From NCBI GenBank assembly GCA_028693955.1, contig JAQUUH010000007.1:1-45449 (forward strand): a DNA stretch of 45,449 nucleotides, read 5' to 3'. Under the pieces are notes generated by a model. The model had not been told where the DNA came from and did not search any database. It saw only the letters and a list, made by a program, of their open reading frames with translations. The stretch comes from Bacilli bacterium. GTDB lineage: Bacteria > Bacillota_I > Bacilli_A > RFN20 > UBA1709. Position numbers and translations under genes: made by a program. Shown one piece after another: positions 9,433-19,883 of the stretch (its first letter is position 1; every line of letters begins with the position of its first letter).

Positions 9433-10764
9433 ATGGTTTTAGCAAGTTTTATCAATGTTTTTTCAAATCCTAAAATAATTATTTCAATAGTTGTTGCACT
9501 AATATCAATTGTGTTAACTATTTTTCTAGCAAGAAAATATAAATTAACAAAATACCAAATATTAGTTTTTATTTTATTGATGCTTTTTTGGTTTTCAATA
9601 ATTGTTGCAAGAGATTATCGTAAAACTTTTGCAGCAGCAAGTCTTGATGTTGGAGGTTTAGGTCTTGGAGAAGCCATGGCTGCTACTGTTGCAGCTGCTT
9701 ATGGATTAATATCAATTTTTGCTAGATTACCATTTTTTGTTTTGAGTGATTTTTTCAAAAGCAGGAAGTTTTTTATTGCTTTATCATTAGTATTTACAGC
9801 AGTATCTTCATTACTTGTAGTATTTAATCCTAGTTATATCAATTTATTGATATCATCACTTGCTTTTGGGCTAGGAGCCTCATTACTTGCAATGTTTAAT
9901 GTTATATTTGCTGAGACTTTTTCTCCTTCAAAGGCAATGGTCTCGGTATCAATATTATCAATTTCACCACTGCTTGGTGAGTTCTTGGTAGCGCCATTTC
10001 AATATTACGCTACACTAGATACACCTAGAAATTATTCGTTTATGTGGATAATGTCAGCCATTATGGCAATAGTATGTTTAATATTTTTATTTTTTGTGAA
10101 AGACAATAAGGCAAAAACAAGAAATTTCACATTAGCAAAATTCAAATCAGCAGTAACAAATTATAAGTTTATTACTATATGTGTTGTAGCAATATTTGTT
10201 TCTTTTATTAAATTTTCAACAAGTGGTTCTAATATGACAAATTTTGCTAACATCTTAAATATGGATCCATTGCTGGTGGCTTATTTAGGTGTTGTTTTTT
10301 CAGTTACTCAACTATTTTCTGGTGTGTTAATGGGCACTGTTTTAACTAAAAAAATAGGTGTTAAAAGTACATTAATACTTGGTATAGCCTTAAGTTTTAT
10401 TTTTTCATTAGTAGGAAGTTTTGTTACAAATCCTATTATTCTTTTTGTAAGTTATGCAATAAATGGAATAGGATATGGCTTGACATATAATGTTTTAATT
10501 GGTATTGCTATGCAGTCATTTGCAAAAGATATGCGTGAAGTAACAATGGGAATTTTCCAAACATTTTTCGCTGTTGGTATCTACTTAGGTGATAAAATAT
10601 ACAAAGTAGTAATCGGACTATTAAAGAATAATTTCACTGGTATTCAGTTATATCAACAAACATTTCTTTTAACAGCGATAGTTTGTGTTATTACAATAGT
10701 TATTTGTCTTGTTGTCTTTAATAAGAAAAACAAAGAATTTCTTGATAAAGATATTAGAAACTGA
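9433..10764 (+). CDS. MFS transporter, substrate unknown
   Basis: This 443-residue protein has about twelve predicted membrane segments. The first segment is separated from the rest by a charged loop (ARKYKLTKYQ). The loop between segments 2 and 3 holds a degenerate MFS motif (LSDFFKSRKFF). A cytoplasmic loop around residues 220-240 (KDNKAKTRNF) divides the two halves. It lies between a flavoprotein and a thioredoxin-like lipoprotein, which does not define its cargo. The ribosome binding site is AAGAGG. The gene stops with TGA, evidence for the standard code. Confidence 0.75.
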   Translation: MVLASFINVFSNPKIIISIVVALISIVLTIFLARKYKLTKYQILVFILLMLFWFSIIVARDYRKTFAAASLDVGGLGLGEAMAATVAAAYGLISIFARLPFFVLSDFFKSRKFFIALSLVFTAVSSLLVVFNPSYINLLISSLAFGLGASLLAMFNVIFAETFSPSKAMVSVSILSISPLLGEFLVAPFQYYATLDTPRNYSFMWIMSAIMAIVCLIFLFFVKDNKAKTRNFTLAKFKSAVTNYKFITICVVAIFVSFIKFSTSGSNMTNFANILNMDPLLVAYLGVVFSVTQLFSGVLMGTVLTKKIGVKSTLILGIALSFIFSLVGSFVTNPIILFVSYAINGIGYGLTYNVLIGIAMQSFAKDMREVTMGIFQTFFAVGIYLGDKIYKVVIGLLKNNFTGIQLYQQTFLLTAIVCVITIVICLVVFNKKNKEFLDKDIRN

Positions 10765-10802
10765 TATTATTTGTTTTATAATTTTTAAGAAAGGTGGATA
10801 TT

Positions 10803-11237
10803 ATGAAAAAAATATTTGCAACATTTATAAGTTTATTAATGCTTTTTTCCATAAGTTCATGTGGAAACAAGGTTGAAAAATTTGAAATAGAAACTTCTGA
10901 AGGCATAACTGCAACAGTTGAATTAACAAAAGATGAGTTAATTGAGAAAATAAATAATCAAGATGATTTTGTTTTATTTTTATCACAACCAACTTGTGCT
11001 GCTTGTGCTAATTTTAAACCCATAGTAAATGAGTATATTAGTCAAAATGAAGTTGTGATATATAAAATAGAGACAATAGTTAGCGATTTAGTGGATTATA
11101 AATATACACCAACTTTAGCAATTTTTAAAGATGGTGTAGTTGTAGAAAGTAAAGATCCAATGACAAAAGAATCAATATTTAATAGTGTTAATAATCTTGG
11201 AGATTTTATTGAACAATGGTGTATTATACCAGATTAA
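10803..11237 (+). CDS. Thioredoxin-like lipoprotein with CAAC active site
   Basis: This is a predicted surface-anchored thioredoxin-fold protein of 144 residues. It has an N-terminal hydrophobic signal of about 17 residues ending in a lipobox (ISSC), so the cysteine near residue 21 would be lipidated. The active-site motif is TCAACANF near residue 68, and the conserved cis-proline loop is YTPTLAIF. I start at the ATG at 10803, which has AAAGGTGG six bases upstream; a GTG at 10794 lies inside that ribosome binding site. A second membrane-anchored protein with a similar motif (SCSACESF) is at 22035-22610. The role is probably extracytoplasmic thiol redox; partners are not visible. Confidence 0.78.
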   Translation: MKKIFATFISLLMLFSISSCGNKVEKFEIETSEGITATVELTKDELIEKINNQDDFVLFLSQPTCAACANFKPIVNEYISQNEVVIYKIETIVSDLVDYKYTPTLAIFKDGVVVESKDPMTKESIFNSVNNLGDFIEQWCIIPD

Positions 11238-11255
11238 GATATTTTAAATTAAAAG

Positions 11256-11284
11256 CTTATACTTGTTAAAGTATAAGTTTTTTT
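11256..11284 (+). terminator. Terminator before glpK
   Basis: A 7-bp stem (CTTATAC/GTATAAG) with an 8-base loop is followed by seven T residues. It ends the MFS/lipoprotein unit. Confidence 0.8.
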
Positions 11285-11291
11285 ATTGATA

Positions 11292-12817
<1,526 letters not shown>

Positions 12818-12836
12818 AGTAGGGAGAAGAATATAT

Positions 12837-14291
12837 ATGTTTGATGTAATTATTATTGGTGCTGGTGTAGTTGGATGTGCTATTGCTAGAGAGTTAACTA
12901 AATATAATTTAAAAATAGCAGTTCTAGAAAAAGAAATGGATGTATGTGAAGCAACTAGTATGGCAAATAGTGCAATTGTTCACTCTGGCTATGATCCCAA
13001 TCCTCAAACTTTAAAAGCAAAGTTAAATGTTATTGGAAATAAAATGTTTGATTCTATTTGTAAGGAGTTAGATGTCGAATTTAAAAGACATGGTTCTATT
13101 ACTGTGGCTTTTAATGATGAAGAACTACAAACATTAAAAAAATTGCAAGAAAATGGTCTTGAAAATGGTGTTGAAACAAGATTATTATCGCCAAAAGAAG
13201 TACTAGAGTTAGAACCAAGAATTTCTTTGCAATTAAAAGGAGGACTTTTAGCTCCAACATGTGGAATAGTTAATCCATTTGAATTAACAGTGGCCTTGAT
13301 GGAGAATGCTATGGATAATGGGACTAAATTATTTTTAGATACAGAAGTTTTAAACATTAAAAAAGAAGATAATAAATATATTATTATTACAAATAAAAAG
13401 AATTATGAAGGTAAAATTATAATAAATTGTGCAGGACTATTTTCAGGTAAAATAGCTGAAATGATTGGGAATAAGCAAATAATAATTAAACCAAGAAAAG
13501 GTCAATATTATGTACTTGATCATTTTAAAGAACCATTTGTCAGCCATACTCTTTTCCCATGTCCAACAAATAAAGGCAAAGGAGTATTAATAACGCCAAC
13601 AACACATGGTAATTATTTAATTGGTCCTTCAAGTGAGTTCACTCAAGAGTCTTATGATGTTTCTACAGACGCTGAAGATTTAGCCTATGTAAAAGAAAGG
13701 GCAAAAATATTAATTCCAGATATTCCTTATAATCATATGATTAGAACATTTGCAGGTAATAGAGCTGTGTCTCAAACTAATGATTTTATAATAGAAGAGG
13801 ATTCTAAAGCTAAAAATTTTTATCATGTTGCAGGTATACAATCACCAGGTCTTGCCTCAGCACTTGCAATAGCTGAATATGTAGTTGAGATGATCGATAA
13901 AAATGAGAAATTAATTAAAAATAAAAATTTTAATCCTATAAGAAAACCTTTTATTCGCTTAAATAAATTAAGTAACAAAGAAAAAGAAGAACTCATTAAA
14001 AAAGACTCAAGATTTGGTAGAATTGTATGTAGATGTGAAATTGTAAGTGAAGGAGAAATTGTTGATGCTATTTCTAGAAACTGTGGAGCAAGAACAATAA
14101 AAGGAGTTAAAAAAAGATTGCGTGCAGGATTTGGTAAGTGTCAAGGAGGTTTTTGTGAACCATTGGTAATAAAAATATTAGCAAGAGAATTAAATATTGA
14201 TCCAATGTCAATAAAATATGGTAATAATGAATCGTATATTTTATTGCATAAAACCAAAAATGATGGAGGCGATGATAATGAAAATCTATGA
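12837..14291 (+). CDS. FAD-dependent glycerol-3-phosphate dehydrogenase with C-terminal BFD-like Fe-S domain
   Basis: This predicted flavoprotein oxidises glycerol-3-phosphate to dihydroxyacetone phosphate. The 484-residue protein starts with the FAD motif GAGVVG. The DAO/LhgO-like domain covers roughly residues 1-370. The C-terminal 90 residues form a Fer2_BFD domain with four cysteines (CRC, then CQGGFC), expected to hold a [2Fe-2S] cluster. This is the GlpA-type layout seen in anaerobes, in contrast to the H2O2-forming GlpO oxidases, which lack the Fe-S domain. It overlaps the following flavoprotein gene by 14 bases, arguing for a complex. The substrate assignment rests on the glpK neighbour. 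Confidence 0.85.
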   Translation: MFDVIIIGAGVVGCAIARELTKYNLKIAVLEKEMDVCEATSMANSAIVHSGYDPNPQTLKAKLNVIGNKMFDSICKELDVEFKRHGSITVAFNDEELQTLKKLQENGLENGVETRLLSPKEVLELEPRISLQLKGGLLAPTCGIVNPFELTVALMENAMDNGTKLFLDTEVLNIKKEDNKYIIITNKKNYEGKIIINCAGLFSGKIAEMIGNKQIIIKPRKGQYYVLDHFKEPFVSHTLFPCPTNKGKGVLITPTTHGNYLIGPSSEFTQESYDVSTDAEDLAYVKERAKILIPDIPYNHMIRTFAGNRAVSQTNDFIIEEDSKAKNFYHVAGIQSPGLASALAIAEYVVEMIDKNEKLIKNKNFNPIRKPFIRLNKLSNKEKEELIKKDSRFGRIVCRCEIVSEGEIVDAISRNCGARTIKGVKKRLRAGFGKCQGGFCEPLVIKILARELNIDPMSIKYGNNESYILLHKTKNDGGDDNENL

Positions 14292-15534
14292 TATCGTCAT
14301 AATTGGTGGAGGAAGTGCTGGGCTTGCTGCAGCAGTTTCTGCATATGATAATGGGGTAAAAAATATATTATTAATTGAAAAAGAAGAATATTTAGGTGGC
14401 ATATTAAATCAATGTATTCATAGTGGATTTGGTGTTCATGAATTTAAAAAATTAATGAGTGGTCCAGAATATGCTGAAAGATTTATTAATGAATTAAAAT
14501 CTAGAAATATTGAGTATAAATTAGAAACTGTTGTTTTAAGTATTGATAAAAAGAAAAATATTTATTACTCAAATGAAAAAGAAGGATTTCAAACAATTGT
14601 AGCAAAAGCTATAATTCTTGCTGCTGGTTGTATGGAAAGAAATAGAGGAGCTATTGCTATACCTGGAGATCGTCCTAGTGGAGTAATGACTGCTGGTATT
14701 GCTCAAAGATACTTAAATATTGATGGATATATGGTTGGCAAGAGAGTTTTTATTTTAGGCAGTGGAGATATTGGTTTAATTATGGCAAGAAGAATGACCC
14801 TTGAAGGGGCAAAAGTTTTGGGAGTTGCCGAATTGATGCCATATTCAAATGGATTATCTAGAAACATTGTTCAATGTTTGAATGATTTTGATATACCATT
14901 ATATTTGAGTCATACAGTTACTAATATAGTAGGTAATGGTAGATTAGAAAAAATAGAAATATCAAAAGTTGATGATAAATTTAATCCAATCAAGGGCAGT
15001 GAAAAAGAATTTGAAGTAGATACATTACTACTATCTGTTGGTCTTATACCATATAATGATCTATTAGATGATTTAAATATTCCTAATAATCCTAAAACAA
15101 AAGGATCATTAGTAAATGAATCCATGGAAACATCCTTTCCTGGTATATTTTCTTGTGGTAATGTACTACATGTTCATGATTTAGTAGATTTTGTTACAAA
15201 AGAAGGTAGAAAAGCTGGAAAAAGTGCTGCAAAATATATTCAAGGAACATTAAGTGAAAATAAAAAGAGTATAGAAGTAAATTATGGCAATGGATTAGGA
15301 TATATTGTTCCAAATAAAATTAATGTTGATAATGTTGAAGATAGTGTCTCGCTAAATTTTAGAGTTAAAAAGCCATATGAAAATAAAAGAGTAATAGTAA
15401 AATTAAATGAAGAGGTTATCTACAATATTTTTAGACCACATATGTTACCAGCAGAAATGGAAATAGTAGAATTAAAAAAGAATTTGCTTAATAACAAATC
15501 CGGTAAATTATTGGTAGAAATAGAGGGTGAATAG
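14278..15534 (+). CDS. FAD/NAD(P)-binding oxidoreductase, partner of the glycerol-3-phosphate dehydrogenase
   Basis: This 418-residue pyridine nucleotide-disulfide-type flavoprotein has two dinucleotide-binding folds: GGGSAG near residue 10 for FAD and LGSGDIG near residue 160 for NAD(P). ILAAGCMERNRGA and the C-terminal GIFSCGNVLHVHD are typical of the family paired with BFD-domain dehydrogenases and DUF1667 proteins. I chose the ATG at 14278, which has GGAGG eight bases upstream; an ATG at 14272 is too close to it. The next gene follows immediately. The likely role is to pass electrons from glycerol-3-phosphate to NAD or another acceptor; this is inferred from context. Confidence 0.85.
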   Translation: MKIYDIVIIGGGSAGLAAAVSAYDNGVKNILLIEKEEYLGGILNQCIHSGFGVHEFKKLMSGPEYAERFINELKSRNIEYKLETVVLSIDKKKNIYYSNEKEGFQTIVAKAIILAAGCMERNRGAIAIPGDRPSGVMTAGIAQRYLNIDGYMVGKRVFILGSGDIGLIMARRMTLEGAKVLGVAELMPYSNGLSRNIVQCLNDFDIPLYLSHTVTNIVGNGRLEKIEISKVDDKFNPIKGSEKEFEVDTLLLSVGLIPYNDLLDDLNIPNNPKTKGSLVNESMETSFPGIFSCGNVLHVHDLVDFVTKEGRKAGKSAAKYIQGTLSENKKSIEVNYGNGLGYIVPNKINVDNVEDSVSLNFRVKKPYENKRVIVKLNEEVIYNIFRPHMLPAEMEIVELKKNLLNNKSGKLLVEIEGE

Positions 15535-15535
15535 T

Positions 15536-15880
15536 GTGAAAGAAATGATATGTATAGTATGTCCTAAAGGGTGTCATATTAAAGTCGATGAAAATGGAGT
15601 TATTTCTGGTTATACTTGTAAAAGAGGATTAGAATATGCTCAAAATGAATTAACCTGTCCTAAAAGAAATATTTCTACTACAGTAAAATTGATATCTAAA
15701 AAATTAACGAGATTACCAGTAACAACTAATGGGGATGTTCCTAAAGAAAAAATATTTGAAATAATGGAACTTTTGAATAATGTTGTTGTTAAAGCACCAG
15801 TTAATTTGTATGATATTATTGTCAAGAATGTTTTAGGAACTAACATTGATATTATTGCAACTAGAACAATTAAAGAATAA
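15536..15880 (+). CDS. DUF1667 cysteine-rich protein
   Basis: This small protein of 114 residues belongs to DUF1667, which recurrently accompanies the GlpA-like dehydrogenase and flavoprotein pair. It has an N-terminal cysteine group (CIVCPKGC, then TCKRG and TCPKR) that could hold a metal or Fe-S cluster, and a C-terminal helical domain. I place the start at the GTG at 15536, five bases after AGAGGGTGA; an upstream GTG at 15527 lies inside that ribosome binding site. It overlaps nothing but abuts the flavoprotein stop. Its biochemical role is unknown; an electron-transfer or cluster-bearing subunit is plausible. Confidence 0.82.
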   Translation: MKEMICIVCPKGCHIKVDENGVISGYTCKRGLEYAQNELTCPKRNISTTVKLISKKLTRLPVTTNGDVPKEKIFEIMELLNNVVVKAPVNLYDIIVKNVLGTNIDIIATRTIKE

Positions 15881-15893
15881 GGGGGAATATTGA

Positions 15894-16532
15894 ATGAAGT
15901 TTTTTATTGATACAGCGATTATTGATGAAATAAAAGAAGTAAGCGAATGGGGAATCATTGATGGAGTTACAACTAATCCATCTCTTATTGCTAAAAACGG
16001 AGGAACACTTTTAGAGGTTATTCAAGAAATTACTAAATTAATTGATGGACCAATAAGTGCCGAAGTTAAAGAAGGGTTAGCAAAAGATATGATTAATGAG
16101 GCTAAAATATACGCTAAATTACATAAAAACATAGTAGTTAAGATTCCAATGACATTAGAAGGAATAAAAGCTGTTAAAGTATTATCGAAAGAAGGTATAA
16201 AAACCAATGTTACATTAGTTTTTAATACAACTCAAGCACTAGCAGCAGCAAAAGCAGGAGCAACTTATGTTTCGCCATTTATGGGAAGATTAGATGATAT
16301 CACTCCTGGAACTGGAGTTTTCCTTGTTGAAGATATAGTTACTTTATTTTCAATGTATGGATTTGATACAAAAGTTATTGCGGCTTCAATAAGAAATGTT
16401 GAGCATGTTCACCAAGCAGCAATGGCCGGAAGTGACATTGCTACTATACCATTTAAAGTTTTAAAAGAGATGTTAACTCATCCTTTAACAACAAAAGGAT
16501 TACAAATATTTGCAGATGCAGCAAAAAAATAA
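15894..16532 (+). CDS. fsa: Fructose-6-phosphate aldolase / transaldolase-like protein
   Basis: This 212-residue TIM-barrel protein belongs to the small transaldolase family (FSA/TalC). Such enzymes reversibly form fructose-6-phosphate from dihydroxyacetone and glyceraldehyde-3-phosphate, or act as transaldolases. The Schiff-base lysine is K83 in VVKIPMT. Other family motifs are FIDTA at the N-terminus, [20 protein letters not shown] and IAASIRN. It is the last gene of the glycerol operon, 13 bases after the DUF1667 gene, with a GGGGG ribosome binding site. The location with three-carbon metabolism fits an aldolase role, but a transaldolase in the pentose phosphate pathway is equally possible. 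Confidence 0.9.
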   Translation: MKFFIDTAIIDEIKEVSEWGIIDGVTTNPSLIAKNGGTLLEVIQEITKLIDGPISAEVKEGLAKDMINEAKIYAKLHKNIVVKIPMTLEGIKAVKVLSKEGIKTNVTLVFNTTQALAAAKAGATYVSPFMGRLDDITPGTGVFLVEDIVTLFSMYGFDTKVIAASIRNVEHVHQAAMAGSDIATIPFKVLKEMLTHPLTTKGLQIFADAAKK

Positions 16533-16552
16533 GTCCAAATGGACTTTTTTTT
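16531..16552. terminator. Bidirectional terminator after fsa
   Basis: A 6-bp stem (AAGTCC/GGACTT) with a 4-base loop has a T-run after it on both strands. It ends the glycerol operon and the converging choline-kinase-like gene. Confidence 0.7.
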
Positions 16553-17399
16553 ATTTTTTAAACCATAAATTATATAAGTAATTTGCACGATTAATTTTTT
16601 GAAAATATATTTTATTGAATATTTCTTTATCTTCGTTTTCTAACATATATTTTGCCCAGTAAGTCCAAAGAATATCATTAAAGATGTACCAAATTTTTAA
16701 ATCTTCAAAAATCTTATTGTCATATTTATCAAGATAGTAAGATTTCAAAAATTCTATCATAGTTTTTTCATCATTTATGTCATTTTCACTAAGAAAAGAT
16801 GCAAGATCAAACATGATATTATTCATTCCTGAATATTCATAATCAATTATGTAAAGATTTTCTTTATTAAAAAGTAAATTTCCATTTACTAAATCGTTAT
16901 GACATAAAACAAGTTTATTTTTTAAATATTGATTTTCTATGTTTTTTATAATAATTTCTTCAAAAGAGAACAAATTTGATGATTTGTTTTTAAAAACACT
17001 AAGTTTTTCTAGTGGATTAAAACTTAAAGAATCCACTTTTAGTGAGTGTATTTTTCTAAGTTTTTTTGCAACTAGTAATATCTTTTTTTTAATAGAAAGA
17101 GAAGATTTATCAAAAACTTCACTATTTTCAATATACTTTGTGATTTTTATCCCATTTTCGCTGTTATAATAAAGAGTAGGGACATCAATATCTTTATTTT
17201 TAAGAGCAAATATTATTAATTCTTCGTTCTTATATTTAAATATTTTTTCGTTTCCTTTTTTAGGTATCCTTATAATATATTTATTGTTATTTTTAGTAAC
17301 TACTTTGTAATTATTATTTGTCAATCCAAGAGGTATGTATTCTATATCTTTAACATCTTCATTAAAGATATTTTTTATAATATTTTTAATTATTTCCAT
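16551..17399 (-). CDS. Choline/ethanolamine kinase-like phosphotransferase
   Basis: This protein-kinase-like phosphotransferase has 282 residues. The catalytic Brenner motif is HNDLVNGNLLF and the metal-binding segment is IDYEYSG, a pattern typical of choline kinases and LicA rather than antibiotic kinases. The N-terminal half shows the glycine-rich loop region LGLTNNNYKV and a probable ATP-binding lysine in YIIRIPKKG. The start at 17399 has GGAGG seven bases upstream; more upstream in-frame starts would add an unrelated hydrophobic leader. LicA phosphorylates choline for surface decoration, but no licB, licC or licD homologue is present here, so the substrate stays open. Confidence 0.78.
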   Translation of the reverse strand: MEIIKNIIKNIFNEDVKDIEYIPLGLTNNNYKVVTKNNNKYIIRIPKKGNEKIFKYKNEELIIFALKNKDIDVPTLYYNSENGIKITKYIENSEVFDKSSLSIKKKILLVAKKLRKIHSLKVDSLSFNPLEKLSVFKNKSSNLFSFEEIIIKNIENQYLKNKLVLCHNDLVNGNLLFNKENLYIIDYEYSGMNNIMFDLASFLSENDINDEKTMIEFLKSYYLDKYDNKIFEDLKIWYIFNDILWTYWAKYMLENEDKEIFNKIYFQKINRANYLYNLWFKK

Positions 17400-17467
17400 T
17401 ATTTTTACCTCCAGTCCTTTCTTAATTATAAAACTATGATAAAATAAAATAAATAGGAGAATATCTA

Positions 17468-19093
17468 ATGAAAGTAAGTTATATAGCAATTAATGCTAAG
17501 TATATACATACAAATAGTGCTGTAAGAATTTTGCATCAACTTTCTTGTAGAAGTTATGATTCAATTTTTTTTGAATTTACAATAAAAGATAATATTAACT
17601 ATATAATTCAAAAAATTCTGGATAACAATCCCGATATTGTTGGATTTTCTTGCTATTTATGGAATATTGAAATAGTAGTAAAAATATGCAAGTTAATTAA
17701 AACTATTAAACCGGACATAAAAATAATACTTGGAGGGCCAGAAGTTAGTTATGATACAAGAAATTTCATAAAGTTTGATTTTATTGATTATGTAATTTCT
17801 GGAGATGGTGAGGTAACAATATTGGAATTATTATCGTGTATCAAAGATAATAAAATAGTAAATATATCCTCAGTTGCAACTAAAAATAATCTTAGTGCAA
17901 AGCCAAAATATATTGAATCGTTCATGGAGGTTCCATCAATAATTGATTTATATTCTGAAGATGATATTAAAAACAAAATTATTTATCTTGAAACATCAAG
18001 AGGATGCCCATTTAATTGTAGTTATTGCCTTTCAAGTGTAGAAAGCAACAAACTTAGATACTTGCCATTAGAAGAGGTTTTTTCACAAATAGATTATTTT
18101 ATTAATAAAAATGCCAGAAATATTAAATTTTTGGATAGAACTTCGAATTCTAATGAAGAAAGATTTCTAAAAATAATACAATATATTGAGAGGAAGAATT
18201 GTAATCAAGTTTTTCAGTTTGAAGTAGCTGCTGATATCTTATCAAATAAGATGGTTGATTATTTAAGTAATATAGTGAAAAAAGGCATAATTCGTTTAGA
18301 AATAGGAATTCAATCTACAAATGATTTAAGCAATAAAAGTGTTAATAGGATTTCTAATATTCCTAAATTATTTGATAAGATAAGAACAATTCAAAGAGGT
18401 AATAGAGTTACAATACATGTCGATTTAATTGCAGGATTACCTCATGAAGACATAAATAGTTTTATTAAATCATTTAATGAAACTTTCTATTTATATTGTG
18501 CTGAATTTCAATTGGGATTTTTAAAATTATTACGAGGAACACCAATAAAATTAGAAGCTTATGTCCATGAATATGAGTTTAGTTTCTCTCCTCCTTATGA
18601 AATAATATCCAATAAATATCTTACAAAAAATGATTTGCTTAGAATAAAGCATTGTGAAGAAGCGCTAGAAAAATTTTGGAATTCTTTTAGAGCTCAAAAA
18701 ACATTAAGAAAAGTAATTGAAAGTAAAAAAATTAATCCTTTTATATTTTTTGAAAAATTAGGAGAAAAGATATTGAAAGATGCAAGATATCAAGAAAACG
18801 ATTTTTATGTAATTTTAAATGATTATTTATTGAGTTTAAAAATAAATGAGGTTGATCTTTTAAAAGAAGAATATTTAAAAAGATATAAAATAAGACCTAT
18901 AAGATTTTGGGGAACAGAAATAATTAAACCCTCAATTTTAAAAAAGGAAATTCAAAAAATGAATTTAATTCCTAATAAATATTTACAAAATGCTTTTGTT
19001 ACTTCAATAAAAAGAGGATACTTAATTATAACTTATATTAACAATAATCCAGAATTATTGAAATTGGTTGATAACAAATTTATAAATATATAA
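17468..19093 (+). CDS. B12-binding-domain radical SAM protein, DUF4080 family
   Basis: This is a 541-residue radical SAM protein with an N-terminal B12-binding fold (about residues 1-125, including GFSCYLWN and IILGGPEVS). The radical SAM core follows, with the cluster motif C180-x3-C184-x2-C187 (RGCPFNCSYC). The C-terminal about 200 residues fit DUF4080. The classical DxHxxG cobalamin motif is not seen, so whether cobalamin binds is uncertain; other family members also lack it. The start has a TAGGAG ribosome binding site. The gene lies just upstream of a cobalamin riboswitch that controls a separate operon. Its substrate is unknown. Confidence 0.85.
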   Translation: MKVSYIAINAKYIHTNSAVRILHQLSCRSYDSIFFEFTIKDNINYIIQKILDNNPDIVGFSCYLWNIEIVVKICKLIKTIKPDIKIILGGPEVSYDTRNFIKFDFIDYVISGDGEVTILELLSCIKDNKIVNISSVATKNNLSAKPKYIESFMEVPSIIDLYSEDDIKNKIIYLETSRGCPFNCSYCLSSVESNKLRYLPLEEVFSQIDYFINKNARNIKFLDRTSNSNEERFLKIIQYIERKNCNQVFQFEVAADILSNKMVDYLSNIVKKGIIRLEIGIQSTNDLSNKSVNRISNIPKLFDKIRTIQRGNRVTIHVDLIAGLPHEDINSFIKSFNETFYLYCAEFQLGFLKLLRGTPIKLEAYVHEYEFSFSPPYEIISNKYLTKNDLLRIKHCEEALEKFWNSFRAQKTLRKVIESKKINPFIFFEKLGEKILKDARYQENDFYVILNDYLLSLKINEVDLLKEEYLKRYKIRPIRFWGTEIIKPSILKKEIQKMNLIPNKYLQNAFVTSIKRGYLIITYINNNPELLKLVDNKFINI

Positions 19094-19103
19094 TTCATCT
19101 ATG

Positions 19104-19132
19104 TTGCTGAAAACTAGAAATTGAATTATAAT
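19104..19132 (+). promoter_or_regulatory. Promoter of the B12 acquisition operon
   Basis: TTGCTG and TATAAT are separated by 17 bases. The -10 box ends 14 bases before the first riboswitch stem, so the RNA would begin with the aptamer. Confidence 0.65.
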
Positions 19133-19146
19133 TTTAGTGATAAATT

Positions 19147-19289
19147 AAATAGGTGCATTATTGCATAAAAGGGAATAAAGTAAAAATCTTTAGCTGTCCC
19201 AGCAACTGTGATGCTGACGAAAAACAAAACCACTGATATTCGGGAAGGTGTTGAGTAGGAAGAAGCTAAGCCAGGAGACCTACCTATTT
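19147..19289 (+). ncRNA. Cobalamin riboswitch aptamer, upstream of B12 uptake genes
   Basis: This segment has the conserved cobalamin riboswitch elements in order: a closing P1 stem (AAATAGGT at 19147-19154 with ACCTATTT at 19282-19289), the AAAGGGAA segment, GCTGTCCCAGCAACTGTGAT, CCACTG, GGGAAGG, and the 3' box with AGCTAAGCCAGGAGACCTACC. The RNA senses cobalamin and would reduce expression of the downstream operon when the vitamin is plentiful. The expression platform (19290-19383) contains a possible terminator: AATCTTT at 19326-19332 pairs with AAAGATT at 19346-19352, followed by T residues. A competing pairing is GTATnnCCTGG with CCAGGTATAC. Confidence 0.93.
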
Positions 19290-19325
19290 TTTATCCATAA
19301 AGTATCTCCTGGGAATGGGACATTG

Positions 19326-19356
19326 AATCTTTATTTTAGACTCAAAAAGATTTTTT
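19326..19356 (+). terminator. Possible riboswitch-controlled terminator
   Basis: AATCTTT and AAAGATT form a 7-bp AT-rich stem followed by TTTT. It overlaps a longer alternative hairpin between about 19312 and 19370, so the two may be exclusive conformations. It is weak, and control at the ribosome binding site (GGGAGG at about 19380) is an alternative. Confidence 0.4.
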
Positions 19357-19393
19357 CCTTCCAGGTATACAGTTCACTAGGGAGGAATTTTTT

Positions 19394-19882
19394 ATGAAAA
19401 AGTGGATTAAGAGTTATTTAGTTTATGTTATTTTAGCCGTGTCAATTATTTTTAATGCAGTTCAATTTAGTAATTATAATTCATTAAAAAAGAATGCAGA
19501 TTTATTACGTGAAAAATTGGAAGCCCAAGAGGTTAGTGTTATGGTTTATAATAATGAAGATGAGTTATTAAAAACCAGCAAAGAAGAAATACAAAAGGCA
19601 GGAATAAGTTTAGAAGAGTTGTTAATATCATTAGATAATGAAGAAAAAATAATTGTTTCAATTCAGCAATCTGCTTTTGGAGCATGGTTAGAATCTGTTG
19701 AAAATGTTGAAAGTATTCCAGACCACTATTGGGCAATATTTTCAGAGACAAACGCTGCTTGTATGCTTCCTGTTGGAGATCCTAACAATTATACTGCATA
19801 TCCAGGTTATTGCCAAAAAGGTATAAGTGAAATTATTGTCGAATATGGTGATGTTTTTGTTCTTAGATATTTAGGTTATTAA
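19394..19882 (+). CDS. DUF4430 membrane-anchored protein, candidate extracellular B12-binding factor
   Basis: This 162-residue protein has one N-terminal membrane anchor (about residues 8-25) and a short coiled-coil-like linker. The extracellular domain resembles DUF4430, the module that also forms the C-terminal domain of animal transcobalamin and intrinsic factor. Visible family features are the FGAWLESVENV and HYWAIFSE segments and the final GISEIIVEYGDVFVLRY. The gene is the first one under a cobalamin riboswitch and lies two bases from an ECF S-component. The ribosome binding site is GGGAGG. A role in capturing B12 at the surface for the transporter is inferred from family and context; it has not been shown by sequence alone. 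Confidence 0.75.
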   Translation: MKKWIKSYLVYVILAVSIIFNAVQFSNYNSLKKNADLLREKLEAQEVSVMVYNNEDELLKTSKEEIQKAGISLEELLISLDNEEKIIVSIQQSAFGAWLESVENVESIPDHYWAIFSETNAACMLPVGDPNNYTAYPGYCQKGISEIIVEYGDVFVLRYLGY

Positions 19883-19883
19883 T

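Noticed and set aside
10794-10802. GTG start for the thioredoxin-like lipoprotein
   Set aside because: The GTG is part of the ribosome binding site AAAGGTGG. The ATG at 10803 is correctly spaced and begins a normal lipoprotein signal.
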